NCBI RefSeq assembly: GCF_006716115.1
Contig: NZ_VFOO01000001.1
Coordinates: 1,116,001 to 1,180,000 of the forward strand
Length of the DNA: 64,000 nucleotides
Direction: 5' to 3'
Source: Subtercola boreus
Lineage (GTDB): Bacteria; Actinomycetota; Actinomycetes; Actinomycetales; Microbacteriaceae
This document shows, piece by piece, positions 40,712-52,639 of this stretch (the first letter of the stretch is position 1; the number at the start of each line of letters is the position of its first letter). The position numbers and the translations under genes are program-made. The notes beneath the pieces were generated by a model. The model ran no database searches, was not told where the DNA came from, and saw nothing but the letters and a program-made list of their open reading frames with translations.

Positions 40712-41485
40712 GTGCTCTCCTCCCTGACCGCCGGGGCTGCTGAAGACGCAGCGGCGCGGCTCGAACTCGTTCCCTTCGACGAGGTCGAGCGCAGGGCGCT
40801 GGCCGCCCCGCCCGCGCTCGATGCCCTGGCCTTCCTCGCACCGGCCGAACGTGTCAAGATCATCGCCGAGGTGAAACGCTCGAGTCCTTCGCGCGGTGCC
40901 CTCGCCGCCATCAGCGACCCAGCCGCCCTCGCCTCCACCTACCAGTCGGCCGGCGCCAGCACCGTGAGTGTGCTCACCGAGGGCCGCAAGTTCAAAGGCA
41001 CGCTCGAAGACCTCGAACTCGTGCGTGACGCCGTCTCCATCCCGGTGCTCCGGAAAGACTTCATCACCCTCGACTACCAGGTCTTCGAGGCTCGCGCGGC
41101 GGGGGCCGACCTCGTTCTGCTGATCGTCGCCGCGCTCGACCAGGCGCAGCTCGCCCACCTCCAGGAGCTCATCCAGTCCCTCGGCATGACCGCCCTGGTC
41201 GAGACGCACTCCGCCGACGAGGTCGAACGGGCACTCGACGTGGGTGCCTCCCTGATCGGGGTCAACGCCCGCAACCTGTCGACGTTCGAGCTCGACCGCG
41301 ACCTCTTCGGCACTCTCGCCGACCGCATCCCGGCCGGCATCGTCCGTGTCGCCGAGTCCGCCGTGAAGACGGCGGCCGATGTCAGCCACTACCGCTCGAG
41401 CGGCGCCGACGTGGTGCTCGTGGGGGAGGCGCTCGTCACGGGCGACCCCGCGCGCACCCTCGAAGAATTCCTGGGAGTCTCATGA
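40712..41485 (+). CDS. trpC: Indole-3-glycerol-phosphate synthase
   Basis: A 257-residue TIM-barrel enzyme that closes CdRP to indole-3-glycerol phosphate. Seen are [20 protein letters not shown] (catalytic Lys), [55 protein letters not shown] and [20 protein letters not shown]. It is a single-domain enzyme, not fused to TrpF; in many actinobacteria PriA-type HisA replaces TrpF, and no trpF is seen here. GTG start 6 bp after the HGxxPAAW gene; stop overlaps the trpB ATG. Confidence 0.95.
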   Translation: MLSSLTAGAAEDAAARLELVPFDEVERRALAAPPALDALAFLAPAERVKIIAEVKRSSPSRGALAAISDPAALASTYQSAGASTVSVLTEGRKFKGTLEDLELVRDAVSIPVLRKDFITLDYQVFEARAAGADLVLLIVAALDQAQLAHLQELIQSLGMTALVETHSADEVERALDVGASLIGVNARNLSTFELDRDLFGTLADRIPAGIVRVAESAVKTAADVSHYRSSGADVVLVGEALVTGDPARTLEEFLGVS

Positions 41486-42819
41486 CCACGCACCTCCGCG
41501 ACGAGCAGGGGCCGTTCTTCGGCGAGTTCGGCGGGAGGTTCATGCCCGAGTCGCTCATCGCCGCGCTCGACGAGATCTCCGTCGCCTACGGCGAGGCCAA
41601 GAACGACCCGGCCTTCGCTGCCGAGCTCACCGAGCTCCACAGGAGCTACACCGGTCGTCCCTCGATCCTCACCGAGGTTCCCCGGTTCGCGAAGCATGCG
41701 GGCAACGCCCGCATCATCCTGAAGCGTGAAGACCTGAACCACACCGGCTCGCACAAGATCAACAATGTGCTCGGCCAGGCCCTGCTCGCGAAGCGGCTCG
41801 GCAAGACCCGCCTGATCGCCGAGACCGGCGCGGGCCAGCACGGCGTCGCCACGGCGACCGCGGCCGCCCTGATGGGCATGAGCTGCGTCGTCTACATGGG
41901 TGAGGTCGACACCGAGCGCCAGGCGCTGAACGTCGCCCGGATGAGGCTGCTGGGCGCCGAGGTCATCCCCGTGACGACGGGAACCCGCACCCTGAAGGAC
42001 GCCCTCAACGAGGCCTTCCGCGACTGGGTCGCCAACGTCGAAGACACCCACTACGTGCTCGGCACCGTGGCCGGCCCGCATCCGTTCCCCGTCATGGTGC
42101 GCGACTTCCACAAGATCATCGGCGAGGAGGCGCGCCAGCAGGTGCTCGACCTCACCGGAGCGCTGCCCGACGCCGTGGTCGCCTGTGTCGGCGGGGGTTC
42201 GAACGCCATCGGCATCTTCCACGCCTTCCTCGACGATCCGGATGTCACGCTGATCGGCTACGAGGCAGCCGGCGACGGTGTCGACACCCTCCGCCACGCC
42301 GCAACGATCACGATGGGCCGCCCGGGAGTGCTGCACGGCTCCCGCAGCATGATGCTGCAGGACGAAGATGGCCAGACCCTCGACTCGCACTCGATCTCCG
42401 CGGGTCTCGACTACCCGGGTGTCGGCCCCGAGCACGCCTGGCTGGCGTCGATCGGCCGGGCCCAGTACGTTCCCGTGACCGACTCCGAGGCGATGGCGGC
42501 GTTCCGCCTGCTCTGCCAGACCGAAGGGATCATCCCGGCCATCGAGTCGGCGCACGCCCTGGCCGGTGCCCTGGAGCTCGGCCGCGAGCTCGGTGAGGGT
42601 GCGGTCATCCTGCTGAACCTGAGCGGTCGCGGCGACAAAGACGTGGAGACGGCGGCACGCTACTTCGGCGTGCTCGACGAGGTCGCTCTCGTCGCCACCG
42701 AACTCGAGGCGAGTTCCCTCGAGCCGGGCGAGCTGGCCAGCGACGCCCTGACCGACGAGCTCCGAGCGGGCTCCGGGGAAGCGGCCGAGCTCGCCTCCGG
42801 TCGAGGAGTGCAGCTGTGA
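41482..42819 (+). CDS. trpB: Tryptophan synthase beta chain
   Basis: A 445-residue PLP enzyme that joins indole and serine to make tryptophan. It shows [20 protein letters not shown], the PLP lysine in [60 protein letters not shown] and [20 protein letters not shown]. The body matches the TrpB1 form that pairs with TrpA. A C-terminal extension of about 40 residues, rich in Glu, Ala, Ser and Gly, goes past the usual end. ATG overlapping trpC; stop overlapping trpA. Confidence 0.96.
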   Translation: MTTHLRDEQGPFFGEFGGRFMPESLIAALDEISVAYGEAKNDPAFAAELTELHRSYTGRPSILTEVPRFAKHAGNARIILKREDLNHTGSHKINNVLGQALLAKRLGKTRLIAETGAGQHGVATATAAALMGMSCVVYMGEVDTERQALNVARMRLLGAEVIPVTTGTRTLKDALNEAFRDWVANVEDTHYVLGTVAGPHPFPVMVRDFHKIIGEEARQQVLDLTGALPDAVVACVGGGSNAIGIFHAFLDDPDVTLIGYEAAGDGVDTLRHAATITMGRPGVLHGSRSMMLQDEDGQTLDSHSISAGLDYPGVGPEHAWLASIGRAQYVPVTDSEAMAAFRLLCQTEGIIPAIESAHALAGALELGRELGEGAVILLNLSGRGDKDVETAARYFGVLDEVALVATELEASSLEPGELASDALTDELRAGSGEAAELASGRGVQL

Positions 42820-43622
42820 GCGGCACCACCACCGTTTCGCCCGTCGGCACCCGCATCGCGGAGGCCAACCGCGACCGGGCCGGAGCCCTGATCGGCTACC
42901 TGCCCGTCGGCTTCCCGACTCTCGAACAGAGTGTCGACGCCGCGGTCGCGCTGGTCGAGAACGGCGTCGACGTGCTGGAACTCGGCCTGCCCTACTCCGA
43001 TCCGGTGATGGACGGCCCGGTCATCCAGAGGGCGACCCAGACCGCCCTCGAGAACGGCTTCCGGCTGCGTGACGCCTTCACGGCGGTCGAGGCGATCCGC
43101 TCCCGGGTGGATGCCCCCATCCTGCTCATGACGTACTGGAACCCCGTGGTGCAGTACGGGGTCGACCGGTTCGCCGACGACCTCGTCTCCGCCGGTGGCG
43201 CCGGCCTCATCACGCCCGACCTCACCGTCGACTCCGGCCGGGACTGGCTCGCGGCAAGCGACCGCACAGGGCTCGACCGGGTCTTCCTCGCCGCCCCCAC
43301 CTCCACCGCCGAGCGCCTCGAACTGGCGGTGACGAACAGCCGCGGCTTCGTCTACGTGGTCTCCACAATGGGTGTCACCGGCGCCCGGAGCGACGTCGAC
43401 GTCTCCGCCCGCACCCTCGTCGACCGCCTCCGGGCGGCCGGTTCCACGAGCGCCTGCGTCGGCATCGGCATCTCGACGGGCGACCAGGTCGCCGAGGTGC
43501 TGGAGTACGCCGACGGCGCGATCGTGGGCTCAGCGCTGGTACGCGCGCTCAGCGACGACGGGGTGCAGGGCGTGGCGAAGGTGGCCGCATCCCTCGCCGC
43601 CGGCACTGCACGCTCACTCTGA
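42816..43622 (+). CDS. trpA: Tryptophan synthase alpha chain
   Basis: A 268-residue TIM barrel that cleaves indole-3-glycerol phosphate and channels indole to TrpB. Family motifs are [20 protein letters not shown] (catalytic Glu normally near residue 49 region [20 protein letters not shown]), [29 protein letters not shown] and [23 protein letters not shown] start overlapping trpB. It is the last trp gene; lgt follows after 69 bp with its own likely promoter. Confidence 0.95.
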   Translation: MSGTTTVSPVGTRIAEANRDRAGALIGYLPVGFPTLEQSVDAAVALVENGVDVLELGLPYSDPVMDGPVIQRATQTALENGFRLRDAFTAVEAIRSRVDAPILLMTYWNPVVQYGVDRFADDLVSAGGAGLITPDLTVDSGRDWLAASDRTGLDRVFLAAPTSTAERLELAVTNSRGFVYVVSTMGVTGARSDVDVSARTLVDRLRAAGSTSACVGIGISTGDQVAEVLEYADGAIVGSALVRALSDDGVQGVAKVAASLAAGTARSL

Positions 43623-43673
43623 GAGACCGGGCAGACAGCAGCCCCCTGTCACGCGCGCCCTCACGGCGCACCC

Positions 43674-43679
43674 TAGAAT
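43674..43679 (+). promoter_or_regulatory. Candidate -10 box for lgt
   Basis: TAGAAT would place the transcription start near 43686, a few nt before the TTG at 43692. No ribosome site is seen before that TTG. Confidence 0.4.
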
Positions 43680-43691
43680 TGGGCTTGCCGA

Positions 43692-44756
43692 TTGCCCTCT
43701 TCGCTTTCGGTTCCCGCATGGAAGGTCTACCACCAGGTGTTTCTGCCGCAGAGCATTCCCAGCCCGTCGATCAACTCGCTTGACATCACCGGGTGGATTC
43801 GCACGTTGGGCCTCGCCCTGCCCGACAACTGGAACCTGAGCATCCGCATCTACGCCCTGTGCATCCTGCTCGGCATCGTCATCGCCACGATCATGACGTC
43901 ACGCCGGCTCACCAAGCGGGGCGCGGAGCCGGGCATCGTGCTCGACATCATCCTCTGGGCGGTGCCGCTCGGAATCATCGGATCCCGTGTCTTCCACGTG
44001 CTCACCCACCCCGGCGACTACTTCTACCCCGGCGCAGACCTGCTGAAGACGCTCTACATCTGGGAGGGCGGGATCGCCATCTACGGCGGACTGCTCGGGG
44101 GCGCCCTCGGCGCGTACATCGGCTGCCGCCTCACCGGCATCCGGCTCTGGACGTTCGGTGACGCCCTCGCGCCCGGCCTCCTGCTCGCGCAGGCCTTCGG
44201 CCGGTTCGGCAACTACTTCAACCAGGAACTGTTCGGCTACCCGACCGACGGCTGGTGGGGCCTCGAGATCGCGTCCCCCAACCCGGCCATCCCGATCGGC
44301 CTCGCGCCCGGAACCCTCTTCCAGCCGACGTTCGCCTACGAGGTCATCTGGGATGTCATCGGCGTCATCGTGCTGCTGGTTCTGTCGAGCCGACTGAAGC
44401 TCCAGTGGGGCAAGGTCTTCGGCGCCTACCTCATCTGGTACGGCGCCGGCCGGAGCGTCTTCGAGACGATCCGCATCGACCCCAGCGAGATCTTCTTCGG
44501 CGTGCGCACCAACGTCTGGGCCTCCTGGATCGCCATCCTGCTCGGCCTCATCCTGATCATCGTGCAGACGAAGCGCCACCCCGGTCTCGAGCGCGGACCG
44601 TACCGCTCGGGAATTGCGTGGTCACCGGCGAACGCTGAGGTAGACTCGGTGGACAGGTACACAGACGAAGAACTCCGCAGCAACGATGCCTCGGAAGAGT
44701 CTGTGGCAGACGCACCTCTCGAACCGAAGGCCACAAGCACAGTCGGAAAGAAGTAG
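43692..44756 (+). CDS. lgt: Prolipoprotein diacylglyceryl transferase
   Basis: A 354-residue integral membrane enzyme that attaches diacylglycerol to the lipobox Cys of prelipoproteins. Several membrane helices are visible. The signature is FGRFGNYFNQELFGYPTDGW with the preceding IWEGGIAIYGGLLGGALGAY; RSVFETIRIDPSEIFFGVRT follows near the C-terminal helices. The last 60 residues are a charged cytoplasmic tail. The TTG start at 43692 is uncertain: the GTG at 43737 would remove 15 residues and still keep the first helix. It follows trpA, a common actinobacterial order, and precedes gltB. Confidence 0.94.
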   Translation: MPSSLSVPAWKVYHQVFLPQSIPSPSINSLDITGWIRTLGLALPDNWNLSIRIYALCILLGIVIATIMTSRRLTKRGAEPGIVLDIILWAVPLGIIGSRVFHVLTHPGDYFYPGADLLKTLYIWEGGIAIYGGLLGGALGAYIGCRLTGIRLWTFGDALAPGLLLAQAFGRFGNYFNQELFGYPTDGWWGLEIASPNPAIPIGLAPGTLFQPTFAYEVIWDVIGVIVLLVLSSRLKLQWGKVFGAYLIWYGAGRSVFETIRIDPSEIFFGVRTNVWASWIAILLGLILIIVQTKRHPGLERGPYRSGIAWSPANAEVDSVDRYTDEELRSNDASEESVADAPLEPKATSTVGKK

Positions 44757-44894
44757 GCAGGCCGAAACAAGCCAGGCACCACCAGCTGCAGTCGCACTCC
44801 ACTGCACTCATCACCATCGCACTTCTCCACTCGGGCCGCCGGCGTCCCAATTCAGCACAACCCGGTCGTCACAGTTCCGGGGGGATGGATTCCT
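44757..44894 (+). other. Spacer between lgt and gltB
   Basis: 138 bp rich in CA and CT dinucleotides, with little secondary structure visible. It must hold the gltB control region, but I see no convincing -10/-35 pair, operator or terminator. A GGGGGAT stretch at 44879-44885 could be the gltB ribosome site. Confidence 0.3.
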
Positions 44895-47800
44895 ATGGTT
44901 GAGCACAGCATCTCGCCCAGCTTCAGCATGAACCCGAACACGCAGGGCATGTACGACCCTGCGAACGAGAAGGACGCCTGTGGCCTCGCCATGGTCGCCA
45001 CTCTCCGTGGCACGGCCGGGCACGACATCATCGACACGGCTCTGGATGCCCTGCGGCACCTCGAGCACCGGGGAGCTGTCGGCTCGGATGCCGGTACCGG
45101 TGACGGTGCGGGCATCCTGACCCAGATCCCCGACGAGTTCCTGCGCGCTGTCGCAGGCTTCGAGCTGCCCCCGGTCGGCCACTACGCCGTCGGCAACGCC
45201 TTCCTGCCCCTCGACCACGATGAGCGCGAGACGGTGATCGCCCGCCTCGCGGAGATCGCCGACGAAGAGGGCCTCACCGTGCTCGGCTGGCGCGACGTGC
45301 CCGTGCGGCCCGACGAACTCGGCCGGCTGGCCCGCGAGGCGATGCCCGCGATCCGGCAGCTGTTCGTCACCGCCAAGCACCACGACGCCTCGGGCAACAC
45401 CCCCGCGGGCATCCAGCTCGACCGGCTCACCTACCGTCTCCGCAAGCGCGTCGAGCACGAGCACGAGGTGTACTTCATGTCGCTCTCGGCCCGCACCCTG
45501 ACCTACAAGGGCATGGTCACGACGCTGCAGCTCGAGCCGTTCTACCCCGACCTCAGCGACGAGCGCTTCGCCTCGAAGCTGGCGCTGGTGCACTCGCGGT
45601 ACTCGACCAACACGTTCCCGTCCTGGCCGCTGGCCCAGCCCCTCCGCATGATGGCGCACAACGGCGAGATCAACACGGTGCAGGGCAACCGCAACTGGAT
45701 GCGCGCCCGGCAGTCCCAGCTGAAGAGCGAGCTGCTCGGTGACATGCAGCCGCTGCTGCCGATCGTCACCCCCGGCGCGAGCGACTCGGCCTCCTTCGAC
45801 GAGGTGGTCGAACTGCTGACCCTCGCGGGCCGGCCGCTGCCGCACGCCATCATGATGATGGTGCCGGAGGCCTGGGAGAACAACGCCGACTTCGACCCCG
45901 AACGGCGATCGTTCTACGAGTTCCACTCCATGCTGATGGAGCCGTGGGACGGTCCCGCCGCCCTCGTCTTCACCGACGGCGATTTGGTGGGCGCGACACT
46001 CGACCGCAATGGTCTCCGCCCCGGTCGCTACCTGATCACCGACGACGGCCTCGTCGTGCTCGCCAGCGAGATCGGCGTGCTCGACGTCGACCCGGCCAGA
46101 GTCGTTCGGAAGGGCCGGCTCCGCCCCGGCAAGATGTTCCTCGTCGACACCGAGGCCGGCCGCCTCATCGAAGACGACGAGATCAAGTCCGACCTCGCCG
46201 CCAGCGAGCCCTGGGCCGAATGGCTCGATCAGGGCCGGATCAACCTCCGCGACCTCCCGGAGCGCGAGCACATCGTGCACACGCCCGCCTCGGTCACGCG
46301 CCGCCAGCGCACCTTCGGTTTCACCGAGGAGGAGATCCGCATCCTGCTCACCCCGATGGCGAAGAACGGCGCGGAGCCGCTCGGTGCCATGGGGTCCGAC
46401 ACACCCATCGCGGTGCTCTCGAAGCGCCCCCGGCTGCTGTTCGACTACTTCACCCAGCAGTTCGCCCAGGTGACGAACCCGCCGCTCGACTCGATCCGCG
46501 AGGAGGTCGTCACCTCCCTCCGGCTCGGGCTCGGGCCGGAGCGGAACCTGCTCGACGCGACCCCCGGGCACACCGGCCAGGTCATCCTCGACTTCCCGGT
46601 GATCGACAACGACGAGCTGGCGAAGATCCAGCACATCGACCCCACCTCCGGCAGTTCGACCACCACGACCATCCGCGGCCTCTACCGGGTCGAGAACGGC
46701 CCCTCCGCCATGCAGGAGCGCATCGCCGAAATGTGCGCAGAGGCCGACGAGGCGATCGCGAACGGCGCGCTGTTCATCGTGCTCTCCGACCGCGACTCCA
46801 ACAAGGAGTATGCGCCGGTTCCCTCGCTCCTGATGCTCGCGGGTGTGCACCACCACCTCATCCGCGAAGAGACCCGGATGAAGGTCGGCATCATCGTCGA
46901 GGCAGGCGATGTGCGCGAGGTGCACCACGTCGCGCTGCTCATCGGGTACGGCGCTTCGGCGATCAACCCCTACCTCGCCATGGAGACGTGCGAGAACCTC
47001 GTGCGTGGCGGCATGATCACCGGCATCACGCCCGAGAAGGCCGTGAAGAACGTCATCAAGGCGCTCGGCAAGGGTGTGCTGAAGATCATGTCCAAAATGG
47101 GCATCTCGACGGTCTCGTCGTACGCCGGCGCGCAGGCCTTCGAGGCAGTCGGTCTCGACAAGGCCTTCGTCGCCCAGTACTTCACGGGAACATCCTCGAA
47201 GCTCGGCGGAGTCGGCATCGACGTCATCGCCGCCGAGAGCGGCAGCCGGCACCGGGCGGCATTCCCCGAGGACGGCGCGATCACCGTGCACGAACCGCTC
47301 GCCGTGGGCGGTGAGTACCAGTGGCGCCGCGAAGGCCCGCCGCACCTCTTCAACCCGGACACCGTCTTCCGGCTGCAGCACTCCACCCGTGCGCGCCGGT
47401 ACGACATCTTCCGCGAGTACACGAAGCTCGTCGACGACCAGGCCGCCGAGCTGATGACCCTCCGGGGGTTGTTCAAGCTGAAGACGGATGTCCGCCCCGC
47501 TGTGCCGCTCGACGAAGTCGAGTCGGTCGAATCGATCGTCAAGCGCTTCTCCACGGGGGCGATGAGCTATGGCTCGATCTCCGAGGAGGCCCACACCACC
47601 CTCGCCATCGCGATGAACCGCCTCGGCGGCAAGTCGAACACCGGTGAGGGCGGAGAGGACACCGAGCGACTCCTCGACCCCGAACGCCGCAGCGCGATCA
47701 AGCAGGTCGCCTCGGGCCGGTTCGGCGTGACGAGCATGTACCTCACGCACGCCACCGACATCCAGATCAAGATGGCGCAGGGCGCGAAGCCCGGCGAGGG

Positions 47801-49472
47801 CGGGCAACTGCCTCCGACCAAGGTGTACCCGTGGATCGCGCGCACCCGCCACGCAACAGCAGGCGTCGGCCTCATCTCGCCGCCCCCGCACCACGACATC
47901 TACTCGATCGAAGACCTCAAGCAGCTGATCTTCGACCTCAAGCGCGCGAACCCCGAGGCCCGCGTGCACGTGAAGCTCGTCAGCCAGAACGGCATCGGAG
48001 CGGTCGCGGCCGGTGTGACGAAGGCCCTGGCCGACGTCGTGCTCGTATCCGGCCACGACGGCGGAACGGGCGCCAGCCCGCTCAACTCGCTGAAGCACGC
48101 CGGAACCCCCTGGGAGCTCGGTCTCGCCGAGACGCAGCAGACACTGATGCTGAACGGCATGCGCGACCGCGTGGTCGTGCAGGTCGACGGCCAGATGAAG
48201 ACCGGCCGCGACGTCATCGTCGGCGCCCTGCTGGGGGCTGAGGAGTTCGGTTTCGCCACCGCACCCCTCGTCGTCTCCGGCTGCGTCATGATGCGCGTCT
48301 GCCACCTCGACACCTGCCCCGTGGGCGTCGCGACGCAGAACCCCGAGCTCCGCGCGCGGTTCACCGGCAAGCCCGAGTTCGTGGTGAACTTCTTCGAGTT
48401 CCTGGCCCAGGAGGTTCGCGAGTATCTCGCCGAACTCGGTTTCCGCTCGCTCGAAGAGGCCATCGGTCACCACGAGCTGTTGAACGTCGACCACGCCCTG
48501 GAGCACTGGAAGGCCGATGGCCTCGACCTCAGCCCGATCCTCGTCGGCCCCGAGTTCGCCGACGACGAGCCGCGGGTGAACCACCGCCAGCAGAAGCACG
48601 ACCTCGACAAGCACTTCGACAACCGGCTCATCCGTGACTCGGCCGAAGCGCTCGAGTTCGGCGAGCCCGTCGTGATCAGCCTGCCGATCCGCAACACCGA
48701 GCGTGCCGTCGGCACGATGCTCGGCCACGAGGTCACGGTGCGCCACGGCGAAGACGGCCTGCCCGACGACACGATCCAGGTCACCCTGACCGGGTCTGCC
48801 GGCCAGTCCCTCGGGGCCTTCATGCCCCGTGGCATCACGCTGCGGCTCGAGGGCGACTCGAACGACTATGTCGGCAAAGGCCTCTCCGGTGGTCGCGTGA
48901 TCGTGCGCCCCAACCGGGCAGCCACCTTCGCGGCCGAGCAGAACGTCATCGCCGGCAACGTGATCGGCTACGGCGCGACGAGCGGCAGTATGTTCATCCG
49001 GGGCATCGTGGGTGAGCGCTTCCTGGTTCGGAACTCCGGCGCGACGGCCGTTGCCGAAGGGGTGGGTGACCACGCCCTCGAGTACATGACCGGCGGGATC
49101 GCGCTCATCCTCGGTACGACCGGGCGGAACCTCGGCGCGGGCATGTCGGGCGGAACCGCCTACGTGTACAAGCTCCGTTCCGAACTCGTCAACACCGATT
49201 CGCTCGGTTCGGGTGAGCTGCAGCTTCTGCCGCTCGACGCGAACGACGCCGAACTGGTGCGTTCCCTGCTCGTCGAGCACGAAGCCGAGACCGGATCCAC
49301 GGTCGCGGCCGCTCTGCTCGCCGACTTCCCTGCTGCTCAGGCAGAGTTCGTCAAGGTGCTGCCGCGCGACTACGCGGCCGTGCTTGCAACCCGCCAGTCC
49401 GCCGTCGACGAGGGTCTCGACCCCGACGGCGATGTGGTCTGGGAGAGAATCCTGGAGGTTACCGGTGGCTGA
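44895..49472 (+). CDS. gltB: Glutamate synthase (NADPH), large subunit
   Basis: A 1525-residue enzyme that with GltD makes two glutamates from glutamine and 2-oxoglutarate. The mature N-terminal nucleophile Cys is residue 29 ([20 protein letters not shown]), so about 28 residues are a propeptide. The class II glutaminase ([30 protein letters not shown]-like [20 protein letters not shown]) covers about 29-430. The FMN/synthase domain lies at about 800-1200 ([40 protein letters not shown]) with 3Fe-4S cysteines in [18 protein letters not shown] (about 1130). A beta-helix GxGxG domain closes it. The gene overlaps gltD by 8 bp. Confidence 0.97.
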   Translation: MVEHSISPSFSMNPNTQGMYDPANEKDACGLAMVATLRGTAGHDIIDTALDALRHLEHRGAVGSDAGTGDGAGILTQIPDEFLRAVAGFELPPVGHYAVGNAFLPLDHDERETVIARLAEIADEEGLTVLGWRDVPVRPDELGRLAREAMPAIRQLFVTAKHHDASGNTPAGIQLDRLTYRLRKRVEHEHEVYFMSLSARTLTYKGMVTTLQLEPFYPDLSDERFASKLALVHSRYSTNTFPSWPLAQPLRMMAHNGEINTVQGNRNWMRARQSQLKSELLGDMQPLLPIVTPGASDSASFDEVVELLTLAGRPLPHAIMMMVPEAWENNADFDPERRSFYEFHSMLMEPWDGPAALVFTDGDLVGATLDRNGLRPGRYLITDDGLVVLASEIGVLDVDPARVVRKGRLRPGKMFLVDTEAGRLIEDDEIKSDLAASEPWAEWLDQGRINLRDLPEREHIVHTPASVTRRQRTFGFTEEEIRILLTPMAKNGAEPLGAMGSDTPIAVLSKRPRLLFDYFTQQFAQVTNPPLDSIREEVVTSLRLGLGPERNLLDATPGHTGQVILDFPVIDNDELAKIQHIDPTSGSSTTTTIRGLYRVENGPSAMQERIAEMCAEADEAIANGALFIVLSDRDSNKEYAPVPSLLMLAGVHHHLIREETRMKVGIIVEAGDVREVHHVALLIGYGASAINPYLAMETCENLVRGGMITGITPEKAVKNVIKALGKGVLKIMSKMGISTVSSYAGAQAFEAVGLDKAFVAQYFTGTSSKLGGVGIDVIAAESGSRHRAAFPEDGAITVHEPLAVGGEYQWRREGPPHLFNPDTVFRLQHSTRARRYDIFREYTKLVDDQAAELMTLRGLFKLKTDVRPAVPLDEVESVESIVKRFSTGAMSYGSISEEAHTTLAIAMNRLGGKSNTGEGGEDTERLLDPERRSAIKQVASGRFGVTSMYLTHATDIQIKMAQGAKPGEGGQLPPTKVYPWIARTRHATAGVGLISPPPHHDIYSIEDLKQLIFDLKRANPEARVHVKLVSQNGIGAVAAGVTKALADVVLVSGHDGGTGASPLNSLKHAGTPWELGLAETQQTLMLNGMRDRVVVQVDGQMKTGRDVIVGALLGAEEFGFATAPLVVSGCVMMRVCHLDTCPVGVATQNPELRARFTGKPEFVVNFFEFLAQEVREYLAELGFRSLEEAIGHHELLNVDHALEHWKADGLDLSPILVGPEFADDEPRVNHRQQKHDLDKHFDNRLIRDSAEALEFGEPVVISLPIRNTERAVGTMLGHEVTVRHGEDGLPDDTIQVTLTGSAGQSLGAFMPRGITLRLEGDSNDYVGKGLSGGRVIVRPNRAATFAAEQNVIAGNVIGYGATSGSMFIRGIVGERFLVRNSGATAVAEGVGDHALEYMTGGIALILGTTGRNLGAGMSGGTAYVYKLRSELVNTDSLGSGELQLLPLDANDAELVRSLLVEHEAETGSTVAAALLADFPAAQAEFVKVLPRDYAAVLATRQSAVDEGLDPDGDVVWERILEVTGG

Positions 49473-50922
49473 TCCCAAGGGATTCCTGAAGGTCACGGAG
49501 CGCGAGGTCCCCAAGCGCCGTCCCGTTCCGATCCGCCTGATGGACTGGAAAGAGGTCTACGAGGCCGCCGATCCGTCGGAGACCCGCCGCCAGGCCGGTC
49601 GCTGCATGGACTGCGGCATCCCGTTCTGCCACCACGGCTGCCCGCTCGGCAACCTGATCCCCGAGTGGAACGACCTGACCTGGCGCGGTGAGGGCCGGCA
49701 GGCAATCGAGCGCCTGCACGCCACGAACAACTTCCCCGAGTTCACCGGCCGGCTCTGCCCGGCGCCCTGCGAGAGTTCGTGCGTGCTGGGCATCAACCAG
49801 CCCGCGGTGACGATCAAGCAGGTCGAGGTCTCGATCATCGACCAGGCCTTCGCCAACGGCTGGGTCACCCCGCACCCGCCCGAGCGACTCACCGGCAAGA
49901 CGGTGGCCGTGGTCGGATCCGGCCCTGCGGGCCTCGCGGCGGCACAGCAGCTCACCCGGGCGGGCCACACCGTGGCCGTGTACGAGCGCGACGACCGCAT
50001 CGGCGGCCTGCTGCGGTACGGCATCCCGGACTTCAAGATGGAGAAGAAGCACCTCGAAGCCAGGCTGACCCAGATGATGGCCGAGGGAACCCGCTTCCGC
50101 GCCGGCATCAACATCGGTGTCGACATCACCTGGGCCGACCTCCGGTCGCGCTACGACTCGGTGATCGTCTGCACCGGCGCCACGGTTCCCCGCGACCTGC
50201 CGATCCCGGGGCGCGACCTCGAAGGTGTGCACTTCGCGATGGAATACCTCGTACAGGGCAACAAGGTCGGCGCCGGTGACACGGTGCACGACCAGATCAC
50301 GGCCGAGGGCAAGCACGTCGTGGTTCTCGGCGGCGGCGACACCGGTGCGGACTGCATCGGGACCGCCCACCGCCAGCAGGCGATCTCGGTGACGAACCTC
50401 GCCATCGGGCAGCAGCCGCCCTCCGAACGGCCCGAGGAGCAGCCGTGGCCGATGGTCGCGAACCTGTTCGAGGTCTCGAGCGCGCACGAAGAGGGCGGTG
50501 AGCGCGTCTACCTCGCCTCTACCGTCGAGTTCCTGTCGAACGAGGCGGGCGAGGTGCGCGCCATCCGCGTGGCCGAGACCGAGTACCTCGACGGGCGCCG
50601 GGTGCCGAAGGCGGGCACCGAACGCGAGATCCCGGCCGACCTCGTGCTGCTCGCGCTCGGCTTCACCGGCCCCGAAGACCAGAGCCTCACCCACCAGGTG
50701 GGCGCGGCGTTCGACAAGCGCGGCAATGTCGAGCGCGGCGACGACTACGAGACGAGCATCCCGGGCGTCTTCGTTGCCGGCGACGCGGGGCGCGGCCAGT
50801 CGCTGATCGTCTGGGCCATCGCCGAGGGTCGCGCTGCGGCCGCCGCCGTCGACAAATACCTCGAAGGCGCCACCGAACTGCCATTCCCCGTTTCCCCGCG
50901 CGACCGTGCAATCACCGTATAG
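49465..50922 (+). CDS. gltD: Glutamate synthase, small subunit
   Basis: A 485-residue FAD- and NADPH-binding subunit that passes electrons to GltB. The N-terminal iron-sulfur cysteines are [20 protein letters not shown] and [15 protein letters not shown] binding: [25 protein letters not shown] binding: [18 protein letters not shown]. The final FAD segment is [20 protein letters not shown]. The GTG at 49465 is preceded by GGAGGT inside gltB and overlaps it, so the two subunits are translated together. Confidence 0.96.
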   Translation: MADPKGFLKVTEREVPKRRPVPIRLMDWKEVYEAADPSETRRQAGRCMDCGIPFCHHGCPLGNLIPEWNDLTWRGEGRQAIERLHATNNFPEFTGRLCPAPCESSCVLGINQPAVTIKQVEVSIIDQAFANGWVTPHPPERLTGKTVAVVGSGPAGLAAAQQLTRAGHTVAVYERDDRIGGLLRYGIPDFKMEKKHLEARLTQMMAEGTRFRAGINIGVDITWADLRSRYDSVIVCTGATVPRDLPIPGRDLEGVHFAMEYLVQGNKVGAGDTVHDQITAEGKHVVVLGGGDTGADCIGTAHRQQAISVTNLAIGQQPPSERPEEQPWPMVANLFEVSSAHEEGGERVYLASTVEFLSNEAGEVRAIRVAETEYLDGRRVPKAGTEREIPADLVLLALGFTGPEDQSLTHQVGAAFDKRGNVERGDDYETSIPGVFVAGDAGRGQSLIVWAIAEGRAAAAAVDKYLEGATELPFPVSPRDRAITV

Positions 50923-50988
50923 AACCAGCAGACTTACCCGTACCCCCTCAATGCGCCAACGCGCAGAAACACGGAGCAACTCCTACAC

Positions 50989-52440
50989 ATGAGACGCGCT
51001 AAAATCGTCGCCACCCTCGGGCCGGCAACGTCGTCGTACGAAAACATCAGGGCCATCATCGATGCCGGCGTCGATGTCTGCCGCATGAACCTCAGCCACG
51101 GCACCTATGACGTGCACGAGGGCATCTACGCCACCGTGCGGAAGGCCGCCGCCGACTCCGGCCGTGCCGTCGCAGTGCTGGTCGACCTCCAGGGCCCGAA
51201 GATCCGCCTCGGCAAGTTCGAAGCCGGCCCCTACTACCTCGAGCAGGGCGACATCTTCAAGATCACCACCGAAGACGTTCTCGGCACCCGCGAGCTCTCC
51301 GGAACGACCTTCAAAGGCCTGCCGCAGGATGTCGCGCCCGGCGACTTCCTCCTCATCGACGACGGAAAGGTGAAGGTGCGGGTTCTCGAGACCGACGGCG
51401 TCGTCGTCACCACCGAGGTCATCGTTGCGGGCAACGTCTCCAACAACAAGGGCATCAACCTGCCCGGTGTCGCCGTGAACGTTCCGGCTCTCTCCGAGAA
51501 GGACGAGGCCGACCTCCGCTGGGGCCTGAAACTCGGCGCGGACATGATCGCGCTGTCGTTCGTGCGTGACGCCGCCGACATCTCCCGCGTGCACGAGATC
51601 ATGGCCGAAGAGGGTCGCCGCATCCCGGTCTGCGCCAAGATCGAGAAGCCCCAGGCCGTCGACAACCTCGAAGAGATCATCGACGCCTTCGACAGCATCA
51701 TGGTCGCCCGCGGCGACCTCGGCGTCGAACTGCCCCTCGAAGCGGTGCCGATCGTTCAGAAGCGTGCCGTCGAGCTCTCCCGCCGCATGGCGAAGCCCGT
51801 CATCGTCGCCACGCAGATGCTCGAATCGATGATCTCCTCCCCGATCCCGACCCGCGCCGAGACCTCGGATGTCGCGAACGCCGTGCTCGACGGAGCCGAC
51901 GCCGTCATGCTCTCCGGCGAGACCAGCGTGGGGGAGTACCCCGTCATCACGGTTCAGACAATGGCCCGCATCGTCGAGTCGACCGAGGTGCACGGCCTCG
52001 AGCGGATCCCCGCCCTCGGCACCAAGCCCCGCACCCAGGCCGGGGCGATCACGCTCGCAGCCTCCGAGGTCGCCGACTTCGTCGGTGCCAAGTACCTCGT
52101 CGTCTTCACGGAGTCGGGCGACTCGGTGCGGCGGATGACGCGGCTGCGGTCGAGCATCCCGATCATCGGGCTCACCCCGGAGCCGGGCATCCGCAACCGC
52201 ATGGCCCTCTCCTGGGGCGTCGAGTCGTACCTCGTCGACCGGGTCAAGCACACCGACCAGCTGATGGTCCAGGCCGACGACGTGCTGCTCGGTGAGAACC
52301 TCGCGGCCCTCGGCGACAAGGTCGTGGTGATCTCCGGATCCCCTCCCGGCAAGGCCGGCACCACCAACGACATGCGCGTGCACATCGTCGGTGAGGGTCA
52401 CAACCCGCAGAAGCCCGACCCTGAAGAGCTCGACCACTAG
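50989..52440 (+). CDS. pyk: Pyruvate kinase
   Basis: A 483-residue glycolytic enzyme that converts phosphoenolpyruvate and ADP to pyruvate and ATP. It has RRAKIVATLGPATSSYENIR, VCRMNLSHGTYDVHEG, VLVDLQGPKIRLGKF, the catalytic Lys in PVCAKIEKPQAVDNLEEIID, MVARGDLGVELPLEAVPIVQ, ATQMLESMISSPIPTRAE and DGADAVMLSGETSVGEYPV. The B domain and C-terminal regulatory domain are complete. It starts 66 bp after gltD, in a spacer with a small GCGC hairpin (50954-50967) and no clear promoter. A strong terminator follows. Confidence 0.96.
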   Translation: MRRAKIVATLGPATSSYENIRAIIDAGVDVCRMNLSHGTYDVHEGIYATVRKAAADSGRAVAVLVDLQGPKIRLGKFEAGPYYLEQGDIFKITTEDVLGTRELSGTTFKGLPQDVAPGDFLLIDDGKVKVRVLETDGVVVTTEVIVAGNVSNNKGINLPGVAVNVPALSEKDEADLRWGLKLGADMIALSFVRDAADISRVHEIMAEEGRRIPVCAKIEKPQAVDNLEEIIDAFDSIMVARGDLGVELPLEAVPIVQKRAVELSRRMAKPVIVATQMLESMISSPIPTRAETSDVANAVLDGADAVMLSGETSVGEYPVITVQTMARIVESTEVHGLERIPALGTKPRTQAGAITLAASEVADFVGAKYLVVFTESGDSVRRMTRLRSSIPIIGLTPEPGIRNRMALSWGVESYLVDRVKHTDQLMVQADDVLLGENLAALGDKVVVISGSPPGKAGTTNDMRVHIVGEGHNPQKPDPEELDH

Positions 52441-52458
52441 GTTCGCGTCACGCATGCA

Positions 52459-52490
52459 GAAAGGCCCGGGAGGATTCTCCCGGGCCTTTC
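52459..52490 (+). terminator. Rho-independent terminator of pyk
   Basis: GAAAGGCCCGGGAG (52459-52472) pairs perfectly with CTCCCGGGCCTTTC (52477-52490) around the loop GATT. The tail GCAATTTTGC follows. It may work in both directions, also for the minus-strand tRNA gene downstream. Confidence 0.92.
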
Positions 52491-52519
52491 GCAATTTTGC
52501 ACAGACTTTCAGAACCCTG

Positions 52520-52600
52520 TACCGGTGGTGGGACTCGAACCCACACGTCTTGCGACAACGCATTTTGAGTGCGCCGCGTCTACCATTCCGCCACACCGGC
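52520..52600 (-). tRNA. tRNA-Leu (anticodon CAA)
   Basis: An 81-nt class II tRNA on the minus strand. The acceptor stem is GCCGGTG/CACCGGT with a G-U pair at the end and discriminator A. The anticodon loop is CTCAAAA in the stem GCGCA/TGCGT, giving anticodon CAA for UUG codons. The variable arm is short (GTC-GCAA-GAC). The T arm is GTGGG-TTCGAGT-CCCAC. CCA is not encoded. Confidence 0.95.
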
Positions 52601-52626
52601 TCGCATCAACACCGTTCAGAATACCG

Positions 52627-52632
52627 TAGGGT
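52627..52632 (+). promoter_or_regulatory. Candidate leaderless -10 box for pdtaR
   Basis: TAGGGT is followed by 7 nt (TGTCTTT) and the GTG at 52640. No ribosome site is present, so a leaderless transcript is likely. Confidence 0.5.
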
Positions 52633-52639
52633 TGTCTTT

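Noticed and set aside
44811-49514. 1567-codon open frame on the minus strand opposite gltB
   Set aside because: Same shadow effect. The plus-strand frame has all glutamate synthase motifs; the minus-strand product has none.
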